Shown here: piece after piece, positions 15,833 through 24,727 of the stretch | Layout of the letters: each line of letters starts with the position of its first letter | How positions within the stretch are numbered: the first letter of the stretch is position 1 | NCBI GenBank assembly: GCA_943912255.1 | Contig: CALTTP010000003.1 | Coordinates: forward strand, 124,001 to 188,000 | Source: an uncultured Peptoniphilaceae bacterium | Lineage (GTDB): Bacteria > Bacillota > Clostridia > Tissierellales > Peptoniphilaceae | DNA length: 64,000 nucleotides | Direction of reading: 5' to 3' | The notes under the pieces: generated by a model | Told to the model about the DNA's origin: nothing | The model's database searches: none | Seen by the model: the letters and a program-made list of their open reading frames with translations, nothing else | Made by a program: the position numbers and the translations under genes

Positions 15833-16411
15833 ATGTTAGGTAACATTTTTAAAATACTTATTTTATACATTTTGGTTAACAACTATGTATTGGGTCAGTT
15901 CCTTGGAATTTGTCCATTGATAGGTGTATCAAAAAAGACGGAAACAGCTGCAGGAATGGGACTAGCGGTAACTTTTGTAATAACCATTGCCTCCGTTGTA
16001 ACCTATGGAATTCAGTACTTAATCCTAGAACCTCTCAATTTACAATATACACAAACCATAGTATTCATATTGGTAATTGCATCTCTAGTACAATTTGTTG
16101 AAATGGTATTAAAGAAGACAATGCCAGGTTTATATAGTGCACTTGGAGTTTTCCTACCACTTATTACGACAAACTGTGTGGTTTTAGGGGTAGCAATTGC
16201 AAATATTCAAGAAGGATATAATCTTATTGAAACCCTTGCATCTGCAATAGGTTCATCAGTAGGGTTTTTCATAGCCATCGTGTTTTTAGCAGCTATTAGA
16301 GAAAAGTTAGAACTTGCAAATGTACCAAAACCATTTAAAGGAGTTCCAATCGCTATGATAGCAATAGGACTTATGGCAATGTCATTCCTAGGTTTTTCAG
16401 GTTTAGTATAG
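15833..16411 (+). CDS. rnfA: Rnf electron transport complex subunit A
   Basis: A 192-residue, six-helix partner of RnfE with the family start region NNYVLGQFLGICPLIGVS (Cys near residue 26) and the later TTNCVVLGVA (Cys near 110). Together with RnfE it should form the membrane iron-sulfur centre at the ion path. RBS GGGGAGG; tightly packed between rnfE and rnfB. Length is normal. Confidence 0.95.
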   Translation: MLGNIFKILILYILVNNYVLGQFLGICPLIGVSKKTETAAGMGLAVTFVITIASVVTYGIQYLILEPLNLQYTQTIVFILVIASLVQFVEMVLKKTMPGLYSALGVFLPLITTNCVVLGVAIANIQEGYNLIETLASAIGSSVGFFIAIVFLAAIREKLELANVPKPFKGVPIAMIAIGLMAMSFLGFSGLV

Positions 16412-16420
16412 GGGGATTAA

Positions 16421-17242
16421 ATGGATATAAAATTAATTCTTATAGCCGTTGGTAGTTTAGGAGCTGTCGCTATTGTCTTTGCGGTTTTACTTGGATTTGC
16501 CTCAAAGGTGTTCCAAGTTCCCGTAGATCAAAAGGTTCAAGATGTAAGGGCGGCACTACCTGGAGCAAACTGTGGAGCCTGTGGTTACCCAGGTTGTGAT
16601 GGACTTGCCAACGCCATTGTAAATGAAGGGGCAAGCATAGCATCCTGTCCAGTAGGTGGGGCGGATTTAGTTGAAAGACTTGCAGAAATCATGGGTCAAG
16701 TAGCTAATACCTCTTCAAAACAAGTTGCAGTAGTAAGATGTGCAGGAGATAAATGTCTTGCTGAAGATAAATTCGAATATAAGGGCATTAGAGATTGTAG
16801 GGCGGACAATGCATTGCAAGGAGGACATAAAAAATGTCCTAAGGGGTGTTTAGGATGTGGAACCTGTGTAGATGTGTGTCAGTTTGACGCAATCCATGTG
16901 GTAAATGGAGTTGCAAAGGTGGACAGGGACAAATGTACAGCCTGTGAGCTTTGCATAAAGATATGTCCAAGGGATTTGATTTCACTTATGCCTTATGACA
17001 ATCAAACAGAAGTCCGTTGTAGCACTACAGACAAGGGTAAAGATGTAAGAGGATATTGTAAAGTTGGTTGTATTGGATGTAAGATCTGTGAAAAGAACTG
17101 TCCAGTACAAGCTATAACAGTGGATAAATTCCTTGCCCACATAGATAAGGAAAAATGTGTGGACTGTGGACTTTGTATAAAGAAATGTCCTCAACATACA
17201 ATTAGGGACTACGAAGAAAAGATATTCCAGTTACCACAATAG
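16421..17242 (+). CDS. rnfB: Rnf electron transport complex subunit B
   Basis: 273 residues. An N-terminal membrane helix (~5-27) is followed by a four-Cys Fe-S domain with CGACGYPGCDG (~residues 50-60). Four ferredoxin-type motifs then follow: CLGCGTCVDVC, CTACELCIKIC, CIGCKICEKNC and CVDCGLCIKKC. RnfB takes electrons from reduced ferredoxin and passes them into the complex. Four C-terminal ferredoxin motifs match the longer clostridial form. It is the last rnf gene and is followed by a strong terminator. Confidence 0.96.
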   Translation: MDIKLILIAVGSLGAVAIVFAVLLGFASKVFQVPVDQKVQDVRAALPGANCGACGYPGCDGLANAIVNEGASIASCPVGGADLVERLAEIMGQVANTSSKQVAVVRCAGDKCLAEDKFEYKGIRDCRADNALQGGHKKCPKGCLGCGTCVDVCQFDAIHVVNGVAKVDRDKCTACELCIKICPRDLISLMPYDNQTEVRCSTTDKGKDVRGYCKVGCIGCKICEKNCPVQAITVDKFLAHIDKEKCVDCGLCIKKCPQHTIRDYEEKIFQLPQ

Positions 17243-17251
17243 TAATATTTA

Positions 17252-17279
17252 ATGGCCGGCAAATGCCGGTCATTTTTGT
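17252..17279 (+). terminator. Terminator of the rnf operon
   Basis: ATGGCCGGCA (17252-17261) pairs with TGCCGGTCAT (17264-17273, one G-T pair) and is followed by TTTTTG. It ends the rnfCDGEAB transcript 10 bp after rnfB. Confidence 0.9.
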
Positions 17280-17403
17280 TAAATAGTTTTTCAACGAACC
17301 TATAATATATATTAAGATTTCCCTCCTATCTAAATAAGCCCATAAGGTTTAAAAATACCGTCTAATATGATAAACTTAATTAAGAAAAAGACAGGTGTTT
17401 ATA

Positions 17404-17784
17404 ATGAAAAAGGGAGATAAAATACTTATTTTAACAATTTTTATACTCTCCATATTCTCCTATGGCTTTATTTATTTGTCTGGAGGGGAAGAAAGTGGAA
17501 GGTATATTTCTTTACAAGTAAATGGGGAAGAAGTAAAAAGACTTACTTTTACTTCTAGTGAAGAACCCTATGTGTACCGACTTGAAACGGAACATGGGTT
17601 AAATGTAGTTGAGGTTGTTGGAAACAAGGTACATCTTATTGAAGCGGACTGTCCTGACAAACTATGTATTAAACAGGGGTTTATAGAAAAAACTGGAGAA
17701 GTCATAGTCTGCATACCAAATAAGATGGTTCTTGAAATAAAGAGTGACAATTTGGATAAGGAATTGGACGGTATAAATTACTGA
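17404..17784 (+). CDS. NusG domain II-containing protein
   Basis: 126 residues with an N-terminal membrane anchor (~8-27) and an extracellular NusG-II-like beta domain. Its signature is DCPDKLCIKQG (~residues 80-90) followed by VICIPNKMVLEI. The two Cys residues are conserved in this family. The ATG at 17404 lies 6 nt behind AGGTG; the upstream GTG at 17395 is part of that site. These proteins often sit beside rnf genes and Gx transporters in Firmicutes; a role in flavin or redox maturation is only suspected. The stop overlaps the next start. Confidence 0.85.
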   Translation: MKKGDKILILTIFILSIFSYGFIYLSGGEESGRYISLQVNGEEVKRLTFTSSEEPYVYRLETEHGLNVVEVVGNKVHLIEADCPDKLCIKQGFIEKTGEVIVCIPNKMVLEIKSDNLDKELDGINY

Positions 17785-18275
17785 TGAAAAAACCAATAAC
17801 CCTTAGTCTATTAATCTCTTTTGCACTAGTAATATCACTATTCGAAAACACCATACCAATTCCTATACCAGTACCAGGGGTAAAGCTCGGTCTTTCCAAT
17901 ATTGTACTTTTAGTAACCCTCGTTATTTATGGGTTAAAGGAAGCGCTATTGGTAGGGCTGGTAAAGTCTTTTTTAATGTTTTTATTATCAGGGAGATTAT
18001 CCTCCTTGCCCTATAGTTTTACAGGAACTATTTTAGCTCTTATATCCATGTACTTAGCCTATAAATATCTATCTAAATGGCTTAGTTTAATTGGTGTAAG
18101 TGAAATAGGGGCACTGTTTTTTAATTTAGGTCAACTTATGGCAGCAAGTATTATATTGAATAACTTTAAGATACTCTACTATCTTCCCCTAATAAATTTA
18201 ATGGGAATAGTTACAGGATATATAGTAGGGTTAACTTCAGGATTTATTTCCCAGAGACTAAAAAAGGTGATATAG
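17784..18275 (+). CDS. Gx transporter family / HepS component I-like membrane protein
   Basis: A 163-residue protein with about five membrane segments and the family pattern near the N terminus (FENTIPIPIPVPGVKLGLSN). This family was first annotated as heptaprenyl diphosphate synthase component I and is now usually named Gx transporter, with an ECF substrate-component-like fold. The substrate is unknown. It is coupled to the NusG-II gene (1-bp stop/start overlap) and directly precedes radC. Confidence 0.82.
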   Translation: MKKPITLSLLISFALVISLFENTIPIPIPVPGVKLGLSNIVLLVTLVIYGLKEALLVGLVKSFLMFLLSGRLSSLPYSFTGTILALISMYLAYKYLSKWLSLIGVSEIGALFFNLGQLMAASIILNNFKILYYLPLINLMGIVTGYIVGLTSGFISQRLKKVI

Positions 18276-19046
18276 ATGTGTGATGATACAATAAAAGAAG
18301 CACAAGGACTGCTTTCTTCAGTAAAAGCGGATTTAGACATGGATTCAAAGGTTGAAAATGTAGAAAGTGTTAAGACCATTAAGGAGTTTTCTGTATTTGA
18401 CCGACCTAGGGAGAAGATGAGGGACTTCGGTCCCAGTGTTCTATCTTCAGAAGAACTACTGGCAATCCTTTTAGGTACTGGCTCTAAGAGGCAAAATGCA
18501 ATTGAACTTGCCTCCAAGGTTCTTAATGAAATAAAAAGTCAAAATAACTTCAATGATATAACCTTGGAAGAACTTATGGAAATCGATGGAATTGGACTTT
18601 CAAAAGCTTGCACCATCATTGCCTCATTAGAACTTGTTAAGCGTTTGAACATCAGGCAATCCACTAAGGAATATAAGATAAATAATCCAAAATCACTGGC
18701 GAATATCTTTATGCATCAGCTATCTAAGGAGTTAAGGGAACACTTTTATATAATTTTACTTGATACAAAGAACAATATAATTTCCAAGGAGGAAATTTCT
18801 ATTGGAACTTTAAACTCTTCTTTGGTTCATCCAAGGGAAGTTTTCAAACCTGCAATAAAAAAGAGTGCAAAATCCATTATTTTATTACATAATCACCCTA
18901 GTGGTGATGTGAATCCAAGTAACGAAGATATTAGACTTACTTTGAGATTGGAAGAAGCCGGACGTATTATAGGAATAGAAGTTTTAGACCATCTAATAAT
19001 TGGAGATGGAGAATTTTTGAGTTTTAAAGAAAAATCATATTTTTAA
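18276..19046 (+). CDS. radC: RadC family JAMM-domain protein
   Basis: 256 residues. A UPF0758 N-terminal helix-hairpin-helix region (DRPREKMRDFGPSVLSSEEL, ~44-63; MEIDGIGLSKA, ~100) is followed by a JAB/MPN+ metalloprotease-like domain. The zinc motif HNHPSGDVNPSNED lies at about residues 205-218. Historically called a DNA repair protein, its biochemical role is unsettled. The N terminus has about 36 extra residues compared with the usual start just before KEFSVFDRP. The ATG has AGGTGATATAG upstream. It stands before mreB, as in many Firmicutes. Confidence 0.92.
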   Translation: MCDDTIKEAQGLLSSVKADLDMDSKVENVESVKTIKEFSVFDRPREKMRDFGPSVLSSEELLAILLGTGSKRQNAIELASKVLNEIKSQNNFNDITLEELMEIDGIGLSKACTIIASLELVKRLNIRQSTKEYKINNPKSLANIFMHQLSKELREHFYIILLDTKNNIISKEEISIGTLNSSLVHPREVFKPAIKKSAKSIILLHNHPSGDVNPSNEDIRLTLRLEEAGRIIGIEVLDHLIIGDGEFLSFKEKSYF

Positions 19047-19056
19047 GGAGCAGATT

Positions 19057-20097
19057 ATGGCATCGTTTATAAAATTTTTTGCAAAGGATATAGGAATAGA
19101 CTTAGGGAGTTCCAATACTATAATTTCGGATATTAAGGGAAATGTCTTGGTAAACGAGCCTTCTGTAGTTGCAATAGACCTTAAGACCTATGAGGTTTTA
19201 GCGGTAGGAATTGAAGCTAAGAATATGATAGGAAAGACACCGGAGAATATTATGGCAGTTAGACCTTTGGAAAATGGAGTTATTGCTGATTTTGAGCTAA
19301 CTAGAGCCATGCTTGAATTCTTTATTAAAAAGTCTAGTACAGGATTTTCTGTTATGCAGCCAAAGGCCATTGTCACAGTACCTTCTTTTCTTACAGATAT
19401 TGAAAAGAGAGCTGTGGAAGATGTGGTTATATATGCAGGATGTAGAGATGTGGAGCTTCTTGAAGAAAACATTGCCTCTGCCATTGGCATGGGCATAGAT
19501 ATAAATGAACCAAAGGGAAATTTAATTTTAAATGTAGGAGCTGGAACCATTCAGGTTTCCATAGTCTCCCTTGCTGGTGTTGTTTCTTCCAGTGCTAGGA
19601 AGTATGGGGGAGACAATGTGGAAAGAAATATCAAGTCCTATATAAAAAAGTCTCATAATTTCTTAGTAGGTGGAACTACAACGGAATATTTAAAGAACAA
19701 TATATGTACTTTGAATTCCGAGGACATTGAAAGGTCAGCTACTGTCAGTGGAAAGGACTTGATTACAGGAATGCCAAAGGTTGCTTCAGTTAGCGCATCA
19801 GATTTATTAGACTGTATTTTACCTTTGGTAAATGAGATTCACAGTTGTATACGTGATGTTTTGGAAAAGACGCCACCAGAGATTTCAGGAGAGGTTATCT
19901 ACGATGGAATAAAAATATGTGGTGGAATGGCAGAATTGGAAGGTTTAAAAGAATCCATAATGCAAAATATCAAGATAAATGCTCAGGTGGTTGATAAACC
20001 AGGTAAAGTAACAGGGATAGGAATTGGAAAGGCCCTAAACCTCCTAGAGGGAAAGAAGAGGTTTATATTTAGGAAGAATGATGTACAGGAATTTTAG
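19057..20097 (+). CDS. mreB: Rod shape-determining protein MreB
   Basis: A 346-residue actin-fold ATPase that forms membrane-bound filaments guiding lateral cell-wall synthesis. The phosphate-1 loop DIGIDLGSSNT is at about residues 11-21. The NVGAGTIQVS region (~160) corresponds to the second phosphate loop but lacks the usual GGGT sequence, and the adenosine motif GGMAEL is near 288. Start ATG behind AAGGAG. Its end overlaps mreC by 20 bp. It heads a mreBCD-pbp2-rng group. Confidence 0.93.
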   Translation: MASFIKFFAKDIGIDLGSSNTIISDIKGNVLVNEPSVVAIDLKTYEVLAVGIEAKNMIGKTPENIMAVRPLENGVIADFELTRAMLEFFIKKSSTGFSVMQPKAIVTVPSFLTDIEKRAVEDVVIYAGCRDVELLEENIASAIGMGIDINEPKGNLILNVGAGTIQVSIVSLAGVVSSSARKYGGDNVERNIKSYIKKSHNFLVGGTTTEYLKNNICTLNSEDIERSATVSGKDLITGMPKVASVSASDLLDCILPLVNEIHSCIRDVLEKTPPEISGEVIYDGIKICGGMAELEGLKESIMQNIKINAQVVDKPGKVTGIGIGKALNLLEGKKRFIFRKNDVQEF

Positions 20098-20950
20098 AAA
20101 TAATAACAAGAGGAGAAAAGGCGTAATATTCATTGTAGTATGTTTGTTTTTAATATCTTTAATTGCTACAAGTAATGGAAATAGTAAAGTAGTTGACTTT
20201 GGAGGAAATGTTTTATCCTCTATTACCACTCCTATTTCAAAAGCCTTTTACTTTACCTCTTCAAAGGTCATAGATGGCTTGGAATTTATTTTTGGTTCTA
20301 GGCAAATGAGAAAAGATAATGAAAAACTAAATAAGGAGAACTTGGTATTAAAGGAACAAAATGCCAATATGCAAAAAGTAATCGACAACCAAGGTTACTT
20401 AAAAGAAGAGTATGAGCTAATCTCCAGTAAAAAAGGGGATTTAATCAGAGCTGGAATTGTAGGAGTTGACTCCTCTAATCTATATGACAGATTTACCATA
20501 GATAAGGGAACAAAGGATAAGATAAAGATAAATGACCCAATTGTTCAAGGTGTAGTAGGAGAGGACTCCACTATAGTCCAAGGTCTTCTTGGGGTTGTCA
20601 CTGACGTGGGATATAATCATGCGAAAGTTTCATCTATAACCAATTCTACAAAGGGAACTTCCTTTAAGACCTCTAGAACAGGAGCTGTTGGGGTTATTAA
20701 AGGAGGAGAAGACAATCTCCTTACAGGTTATATGTATAAGACTTCTGCAGATATAGCCGTTGGAGATAAGATATACACCTCTGGTTTAGGAGGGATTTAT
20801 CCTGCAGATCTTTACATTGGCCAAGTTACTAAGGTCTATAAAGATGAAACCAGTGCAAGGACAGAAGTTACAATAGAATCGCCTATAGACTTTACAAATA
20901 TCTATAGGGTTTTAGTGCTTAGAGTTATGAGAGAAGAAGAGAATGAATAA
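20078..20950 (+). CDS. mreC: Rod shape-determining protein MreC
   Basis: 290 residues. A basic N-terminal tail (RNFRNNNKRRKG) and a membrane helix (~15-31) are followed by a coiled coil (~70-105) and the extracellular double beta-barrel with GVDSSNLYDRFTIDKGTKD. It scaffolds the elongasome by linking MreB/RodA/PBP2. It overlaps mreB at the start and mreD at the end, so the three genes are probably coupled. Confidence 0.93.
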   Translation: MMYRNFRNNNKRRKGVIFIVVCLFLISLIATSNGNSKVVDFGGNVLSSITTPISKAFYFTSSKVIDGLEFIFGSRQMRKDNEKLNKENLVLKEQNANMQKVIDNQGYLKEEYELISSKKGDLIRAGIVGVDSSNLYDRFTIDKGTKDKIKINDPIVQGVVGEDSTIVQGLLGVVTDVGYNHAKVSSITNSTKGTSFKTSRTGAVGVIKGGEDNLLTGYMYKTSADIAVGDKIYTSGLGGIYPADLYIGQVTKVYKDETSARTEVTIESPIDFTNIYRVLVLRVMREEENE

Positions 20951-21431
20951 AGTTAAAATTGCGATTGTGGTAATACTAAATTTGCTATTACAGACAGTAC
21001 TTTTCAATAGAATAAAGATTTTAGGGGTTAATCCAAACCTTACAATTCCCATAGTTGTGGCTTTGGCTTTAGGTTTTGGGGCCTATACTGGCGGATTTTC
21101 AGGACTATTCATAGGTCTACTGGAAGATATTTTATTTGCTAGGGTTCTTGGCGTAAAGGCTTTAGTCTACTTTGTAATAGGATTTTTAATAGGAAATTCT
21201 GAAATGGGAATCAATAAAGACGATGTAAGAACAGGTGTGGTGTTAACGGGAATATCGACTATTTGTTCCTTTGTACTAACTATACTCATTGGCAGTCTAT
21301 TAGGCGACTCCTTTAGTATAGGAAGTAGAATCATACCTCTTTTAGTAGAAGTTTTGTTAAATTGTATAATGTATATTCCTATCTTTATACTATTTCAAAA
21401 GATTTTTGAGTTTCCAAGATTTAGGTTATAG
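20943..21431 (+). CDS. mreD: Rod shape-determining protein MreD
   Basis: A 162-residue polytopic membrane protein with five to six hydrophobic segments and the MreD-type pattern: GVNPNLTIPIVVALALGFG at the second helix and GLFIGLLEDILFAR. It belongs to the cell elongation complex. The start overlaps mreC, and PBP2 follows after 8 bp. Confidence 0.9.
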   Translation: MNKVKIAIVVILNLLLQTVLFNRIKILGVNPNLTIPIVVALALGFGAYTGGFSGLFIGLLEDILFARVLGVKALVYFVIGFLIGNSEMGINKDDVRTGVVLTGISTICSFVLTILIGSLLGDSFSIGSRIIPLLVEVLLNCIMYIPIFILFQKIFEFPRFRL

Positions 21432-21439
21432 GTGTTAAT

Positions 21440-24400
21440 ATGAAGAAATTTTTTAAAAGACATTTTAAAGGATCAGAAGAGAAGGATAGATTTTTTGCAA
21501 CAAAGATAATCTTAGGACTTCTTATGATCCTTCTTTTTTCTAAACTATTTTACTTGACTATCGTAAAGGGAGAATACTATAGAGATATTTCAGAGAATAC
21601 TAGAATTAGGGATATAGAAATAGTAGCTCCTAGAGGAAATATCTACGATAGAAATGGAGAGATTCTTGCAACCAATAAGACCGTTTTTACAGCAAGTATC
21701 TTAAAGGATGACTTTTTAAGGCTAGATGAAAAAAAGAGAAATGAGAACTTAAGGGATTTGACTAGACTTCTAGAATTAGATGGTGCAAATATCAACCCAG
21801 ACTATTCTCTGTCCTTTAATTTAATACAGTATGAAGATAAGGAGTCCTATATTACTGAAAATGAAACTCCTGTGGATAAGATGATTAGAATAATAAAAAA
21901 CAATGACCTTCTAAATGTCCTTATACATAAAGAGGAAGAAGTGGAAGGTTATAGATATAGGGTAATTGATACGGTTATAAAATCACTTAATAACAAGGGG
22001 ATAGAACTTCCCGTTACTTCTGGAAGTGAAAAAATAATCTTTGAAAATCCTAACAAATCCGACTATTTAAAGGAAAACTCCTATAGTGAAGGAGAGAATC
22101 CCTATGATTTCTTAGGAAGGGTTTTAAAGGAAGACGAGGGGATTATAAGAAATATTCTAAATCACCCTGTAGGAAGAAAGCTTGCCTATGAACTGGTTAA
22201 GTCAAGTAATTTACAGGAAAATTTGATACTTACACCCTTAGGTTTTCAAGATCAGTTACTACTTTTTGAAACTAAGGCAAAATTATCTAAAGAGTATGGA
22301 GGAATTACAGAAAAATCCACAGCTAAAGAGGACTTTGTCACAATCGTAAGAAAATCCACTTTAGATGACTTGATTTCCAATGTCACTTTTGACTCAAAAT
22401 CCGGGGAGTCTATAATTCTTCCTGCAAAATACGCTTTGGAGATTTTAGATAACAAGTCCATAAAACATAATCTAAAGGTTGTAGTAGATGAAAAGGATGT
22501 AAATAATCCAGTGGCTCAGATTCATTATAAAGATACTGAAAAACACGACTTGAATCCAAAGGATCAATTGATATTTCTATTGGAAGAAAATGGTCTAATG
22601 GATGATTTTATAACAAATGAAAATGTGAAGTTCATAGCCCAAAATATCAATACAAATAAGAATATCGTTCCATCCATTTCAGTAAAAGATTGGACCTATA
22701 GCTATGAAAAAAATATTGACGATATGTATGAAAGGTTTAAACTAGACAAAGATAAAGATTCCGTCGATAAATTATATAAAGAGATTATTAAGTCCTATGA
22801 TTTAAATGCTTACGGAGCTTATGATCAGTATAATATTATAAAACTCTACGATTTAATCAATAAACATGGGGATTTGCGTTATGTTCCTTTAGATTTAACC
22901 TACAATCTTTCGGAAGTGACCTTCTCTGCCATAGAAGAGAGATTTCCCACTGGTTCAGGAATCATTGTAGATTCTCAACCTATAAGATACTATCCAGGAG
23001 GTTCCCTAGCTTCCCATACCATTGGATATATTGGAAAGATTTCAACAGAAGTGGAAAAAGACGATTATCTCTCTGATGACAACTATAACTTGGCCTCTTT
23101 AATAGGGAAAAATGGTATTGAAGAGAGTCAAGAAAGGCAATTAAAGGGAGTAAATGGCTCCAGAAGGGTTTTAGTGGACAATCGAGGTAATATTACAGAA
23201 GTCCTAGGTGAAACTAAGCCTATTCCAGGAAAGGATGTATATCTTTCCGTGGACAAAAGAATACAAAAAGCTAGTGAAGAAGCCTTGGCAGAAACCATGA
23301 TATCTCTACAAACTGACAATGTATACAACTCTAAGTGGGGAGATGTGAATCTTGTAAATTCCAGCACTACTGGTCAATACAAAGATGCAACTTCAGGATC
23401 TGTGGTAGTATTAAACGCTAAAACAGGACAGGTGGTTTCCATTGCCAATGGCCCAGATATAAATCTAAATATGTTTGCAACGGGTATTTCTGCATCAGAT
23501 TGGAAAAATTTATTTCCAAAGGACGAAAGGGATTTAATCGCACCTAGACCCCTACTAAATATGGCGATCCAATCGGCTATACAACCGGGTTCTACATTTA
23601 AACTAGCCACTTCTCTGGCAGGCCTTGAAACGGGCCTTGACCCGGATTTTACCATAAAATGTCAAGGATACATTGAAGTTGGTGGAAGAATTTTCCAAGA
23701 TGCCATATGGGGAATAAGTCGTGGTGTTCATGGTAATGAAGGAACTAGAGAAGCTATTAGAGACTCATGTAACTATTATTTTTATAATCTAGCACTAGGG
23801 GTAAATAAGGGATCAAAAGAAGGCGGTAGTTACAAGCTAAATGTGGATGATGTGGCAAAATACGCAAAGATATTAGGTCTTGGAGAAAAGACTGGAATAG
23901 ATATCAATATTCCTAAAGAGACCTCTGGAACCCTTCCCGATAGACAGATAAAAAAAGCAAGCTATAAGAATCTATACCAGAACTTTTTAGAGGAAAATGC
24001 AAAAAAATATCTAATAGATACAAAGACTACAGATAGGGAACTAGAAGAGAAGATTCAAAAGATGTTAAAGTGGATTGACGAAGAGGAAGTTCCTTCTGAA
24101 ACGGAAATAGTAAATAGATTGAAGGACATGGGTTTTGACACAAAGAAGACTACAGGTGAGTCCAATCAGAACTTTCCTGCACAGATAAAATACAATTACA
24201 TTGATCAATCCAATTGGTTAATAGGGGATAGTTTAAATGTTGTAATCGGTCAAGGGCAAAATGCTTACAGTCCCTTACAGATGGCAAGATATATGGCTAC
24301 TATTGCCAATGGAGGTATAAAAAATAAGGTTTCTGTAGTAGATGAGGTTAAGGATCCTAGTACAGGTAAAGTAGTGTATAAGAATAGTCCTAATGGAAAT

Positions 24401-24727
24401 AAAATAGATATAGATGATTTTTCTGCCTTGCAAGTAATTCGAGAAGGTACAAAGATGGCAGCAGAAGAGGGATTTACTGGAAGAGTTTTAGGAAAGCTTC
24501 CTTTTGATATGGGAGTTAAATCTGGTACTGCTGAAGTGGGACTAATCAATCCTGTAACCAATAAACCCTATAGCGACTATGGTTGGATGATTGGATATGC
24601 ACCTTATGACGATCCTCAATATGTAATAGCAGCCGTTGTAACCCAATCGGGAACTAGTTTAAATATAAGTCCAATGGTTCGTGAAATAATGGGAGCATGC
24701 TTAGAGGCATCACCTAAGGGGAAATAA
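21440..24727 (+). CDS. mrdA: Penicillin-binding protein 2 (elongation transpeptidase), oversized
   Basis: A class B PBP that cross-links peptidoglycan for cell elongation. One N-terminal membrane helix (~26-46) is followed by RGNIYDRNG (~72) of the dimerisation domain. The usual pre-transpeptidase motif YYPGGSLASHTIGYIG comes only near residue 515. Active-site motifs are STFK (Ser about 717), SCN (~776) and KSGT (~1027). At 1095 residues it is several hundred longer than the usual 600-750. There is an insertion of roughly 300-350 residues between ~100 and ~490, and a charged insert of ~100 residues between SCN and KSGT. RBS AGGTG; downstream of mreBCD. Confidence 0.92.
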   Translation: MKKFFKRHFKGSEEKDRFFATKIILGLLMILLFSKLFYLTIVKGEYYRDISENTRIRDIEIVAPRGNIYDRNGEILATNKTVFTASILKDDFLRLDEKKRNENLRDLTRLLELDGANINPDYSLSFNLIQYEDKESYITENETPVDKMIRIIKNNDLLNVLIHKEEEVEGYRYRVIDTVIKSLNNKGIELPVTSGSEKIIFENPNKSDYLKENSYSEGENPYDFLGRVLKEDEGIIRNILNHPVGRKLAYELVKSSNLQENLILTPLGFQDQLLLFETKAKLSKEYGGITEKSTAKEDFVTIVRKSTLDDLISNVTFDSKSGESIILPAKYALEILDNKSIKHNLKVVVDEKDVNNPVAQIHYKDTEKHDLNPKDQLIFLLEENGLMDDFITNENVKFIAQNINTNKNIVPSISVKDWTYSYEKNIDDMYERFKLDKDKDSVDKLYKEIIKSYDLNAYGAYDQYNIIKLYDLINKHGDLRYVPLDLTYNLSEVTFSAIEERFPTGSGIIVDSQPIRYYPGGSLASHTIGYIGKISTEVEKDDYLSDDNYNLASLIGKNGIEESQERQLKGVNGSRRVLVDNRGNITEVLGETKPIPGKDVYLSVDKRIQKASEEALAETMISLQTDNVYNSKWGDVNLVNSSTTGQYKDATSGSVVVLNAKTGQVVSIANGPDINLNMFATGISASDWKNLFPKDERDLIAPRPLLNMAIQSAIQPGSTFKLATSLAGLETGLDPDFTIKCQGYIEVGGRIFQDAIWGISRGVHGNEGTREAIRDSCNYYFYNLALGVNKGSKEGGSYKLNVDDVAKYAKILGLGEKTGIDINIPKETSGTLPDRQIKKASYKNLYQNFLEENAKKYLIDTKTTDRELEEKIQKMLKWIDEEEVPSETEIVNRLKDMGFDTKKTTGESNQNFPAQIKYNYIDQSNWLIGDSLNVVIGQGQNAYSPLQMARYMATIANGGIKNKVSVVDEVKDPSTGKVVYKNSPNGNKIDIDDFSALQVIREGTKMAAEEGFTGRVLGKLPFDMGVKSGTAEVGLINPVTNKPYSDYGWMIGYAPYDDPQYVIAAVVTQSGTSLNISPMVREIMGACLEASPKGK

